6,237 nucleotides of DNA from Synergistaceae bacterium. Its GTDB lineage: Bacteria > Synergistota > Synergistia > Synergistales > Aminobacteriaceae. Made by a program: the position numbers and the translations under genes. The notes under the pieces were generated by a model. That model searched no databases and had not been told where the DNA came from. It saw nothing but the letters and a program-made list of their open reading frames with translations. Positions 4,982 to 6,237 of the stretch are shown piece by piece; position 1 is the first letter of the stretch, and each line of letters starts with the position of its first letter. Location: contig JAFRSL010000171.1 in NCBI GenBank assembly GCA_017427625.1, positions 1 through 6,237 of the forward strand, in the 5' to 3' direction.

Positions 4982-6163
4982 ATGCAGAAGAAACTAGGAT
5001 TTGGTCTCATGCGTCTACCCGTGTTCAATCCTGACGACATGACGACGGTTGACATCGAGCAGGTCAAGCGAATGGCGGACTACTTCATCGCAAACGGCTT
5101 CACGTATTTCGACACGGCCTACATGTATCACGATTACAAGAGCGAGTCTTCACTGAGGCAGGCAGTGGTGGAGCGTTACCCGAGAGATTCATTCACGGTT
5201 GCGACGAAGATGCCTCTTGCGCTCATGAAGTCCGGCGAGGACAACGCAAAGATTTTCGAGGCACAGAAGAAGAATGTGGGAGTTGATTTCTTCGACTACT
5301 ATCTTCTCCACAACATGACGCTCGAACAGTACGAACGCGCAAAGAAGTGGGGAACAATCGAGTACCTTGAGGAGAAGCGGAAGGCTGGGGAGATTCGCAA
5401 GCTAGGCTTCAGTTGCCACGACACGGCGGAGAACCTCGCAAAGATTCTTGACGACCACCCGGGATTTGACTTCGTTCAGCTGCAGATAAACTATCTCGAC
5501 TGGGACAATGCAGGAGTGCAGAGCGGAGAATGCTACCGAGTTGCTGAGGAACATGGGCTGAAAGTTACCGTCATGGAACCCGTGAAGGGTGGAACATTGG
5601 CTGTCATACCTGACGAGGCTGACAAGTTACTGCGCTCGATTCACCCTGACTGGGAGCCTGCACATTGGGCGATAAAGTTTGTTGCGAGCCTCCCGAACGT
5701 TCAGACGGTTCTGTCGGGAATGAGTACGTTTGAGCAGCTCAAGAGCAATGTTGACGCGATGAATGACTTTACTCCGTTCAACGATGAGGAACGCGAGGCC
5801 GTAATGAAAGCCGCCGAGATTATACGGAAGTGGTACGCAATCCCGTGTACTGCGTGCCGTTACTGCGTCGAGACGAACAAATGCCCGCGAAATATCCCGA
5901 TACCCAACTACTTCGCGCTCTACAACGCCGCAAAACAGAGAGACCCTGAGAGCGTGCCCGGAGGCTTCCTGATTGAGCGCATATACTACGGAAACCTCGT
6001 GAATGACGGCTACGGCAAGGCAAGCGCGTGCGTGAAGTGCAGGAAGTGCGAGAAGGTCTGCCCACAGCACTTGAAGATCGCGGACTTCCTCGTTGATGTC
6101 GCGGATTTTCTGGAGATTGACATGGCCGAAGCTCTGGCTAATCTTCACCCAAAGAAGGACTAA
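4982..6163 (+). CDS. Aldo/keto reductase with C-terminal double 4Fe-4S domain
   Basis: A 393-residue soluble oxidoreductase, typical in length for the iron-sulfur aldo/keto reductases (COG1453-like) of anaerobes; substrate and electron partner are not known. Residues 1 to about 285 form the TIM-barrel reductase. The usual catalytic tetrad can be assigned as D44 and Y49 (FDTAYMYH), K76 (VATKMP) and H110 (YYLLH). LGFSCHDTAE (141-150), VMEPVKGG (197-204) and LSGMST (244-249) are further family landmarks. The C-terminal part has two cysteine motifs: C289, C292, C295 and C301 followed by P, and C350, C353, C356 and C360 followed by P. The second is the standard CX2CX2CX3CP; the first is CX2CX2CX5CP, two residues longer than usual. 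AGGAGGG (4968-4974) lies seven bases before the ATG. The gene stands alone between two terminators and has no signal peptide. It probably transfers electrons between NAD(P)H or ferredoxin-like carriers and a carbonyl substrate, by inference. Confidence 0.93.
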   Translation: MQKKLGFGLMRLPVFNPDDMTTVDIEQVKRMADYFIANGFTYFDTAYMYHDYKSESSLRQAVVERYPRDSFTVATKMPLALMKSGEDNAKIFEAQKKNVGVDFFDYYLLHNMTLEQYERAKKWGTIEYLEEKRKAGEIRKLGFSCHDTAENLAKILDDHPGFDFVQLQINYLDWDNAGVQSGECYRVAEEHGLKVTVMEPVKGGTLAVIPDEADKLLRSIHPDWEPAHWAIKFVASLPNVQTVLSGMSTFEQLKSNVDAMNDFTPFNDEEREAVMKAAEIIRKWYAIPCTACRYCVETNKCPRNIPIPNYFALYNAAKQRDPESVPGGFLIERIYYGNLVNDGYGKASACVKCRKCEKVCPQHLKIADFLVDVADFLEIDMAEALANLHPKKD

Positions 6164-6169
6164 AATTTT

Positions 6170-6204
6170 TGCCTCCCCGTGTAATTGCATGAGGAGGCAT
6201 TTTT
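6170..6204 (+). terminator. Intrinsic terminator of the aldo/keto reductase gene
   Basis: TGCCTCC (6170-6176) pairs with GGAGGCA (6193-6199). After a C-A mismatch, CGTG (6178-6181) pairs with CATG (6188-6191), leaving a 6-nt loop. Five T (6200-6204) follow immediately. It begins six bases after the stop codon. Read on the minus strand the stem is followed by A residues, so it acts in the plus direction only. Confidence 0.85.
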
Positions 6205-6237
6205 GACGTTTCAACGAAGAAGATGCCTGCCTCAAAA

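Noticed and set aside
5627..6235. 202-codon open frame on the minus strand
   Set aside because: It is antisense to the reductase and its terminator, has no family resemblance, and the plus-strand protein has clear catalytic and Fe-S motifs. It is a shadow frame.
6223..6237. ATG near the right edge as the start of a new gene
   Set aside because: Only five codons are visible, the preceding GAAGAAG is a weak ribosome site, and no promoter is evident.

Overview
The window looks like an ordinary metabolic stretch of chromosome from an anaerobic, fermentative bacterium. GC is intermediate, genes are tightly packed, Shine-Dalgarno sites are strong (AAGGAGG or AGGAGGG at three of five genes), and compact intrinsic terminators close the transcription units. 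The gene set is a VanH-type D-lactate dehydrogenase, a sodium/alanine symporter, a PfkB-family sugar kinase, a CPA2 cation/proton antiporter and an aldo/keto reductase with two 4Fe-4S clusters. It suits an amino-acid-fermenting gut or rumen anaerobe. Synergistota or a clostridial Firmicute is my best guess, by inference only. There are no rRNA or tRNA genes, CRISPR repeats, transposases or phage genes.

Layout. Bases 1-46 hold no supportable gene. A largely bidirectional terminator (47-85) ends a two-gene minus-strand operon: symporter first (1086-2504), then the D-2-hydroxyacid dehydrogenase (84-1073), separated by 12 bp. An 88-bp divergent intergenic region (2505-2592) carries a perfect minus-strand TATAAT box. 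A dyad, TTGTGATATTATACACAA, lies across that box. To its right a plus-strand pair starts: the ribokinase-like kinase (2593-3528), then the antiporter (3563-4858), with a 34-bp gap and a strong 15-bp-stem terminator (4873-4913). The aldo/keto reductase (4982-6163) is a single-gene unit with its own terminator (6170-6204). The last 33 bases contain no supportable gene.

How the genes may work together. Alanine imported with Na+ can be deaminated to pyruvate, and the dehydrogenase can reduce pyruvate to D-lactate while reoxidising NADH. The dyad over the symporter/dehydrogenase promoter matches 12 of the 14 defined positions of the operator bound by the NADH/NAD+ sensor Rex, which would couple the operon to redox state. 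The same dyad also resembles a CRP/FNR-family half-site pair, so the regulator is not settled. The kinase keeps its sugar-binding and catalytic-base residues but has unusual substitutions in the phosphate/ATP-binding motifs. I see no strong evidence of a new defence or mobile system. The items most worth checking are the redox-type operator, the altered kinase and the spacing change in one Fe-S motif of the reductase.
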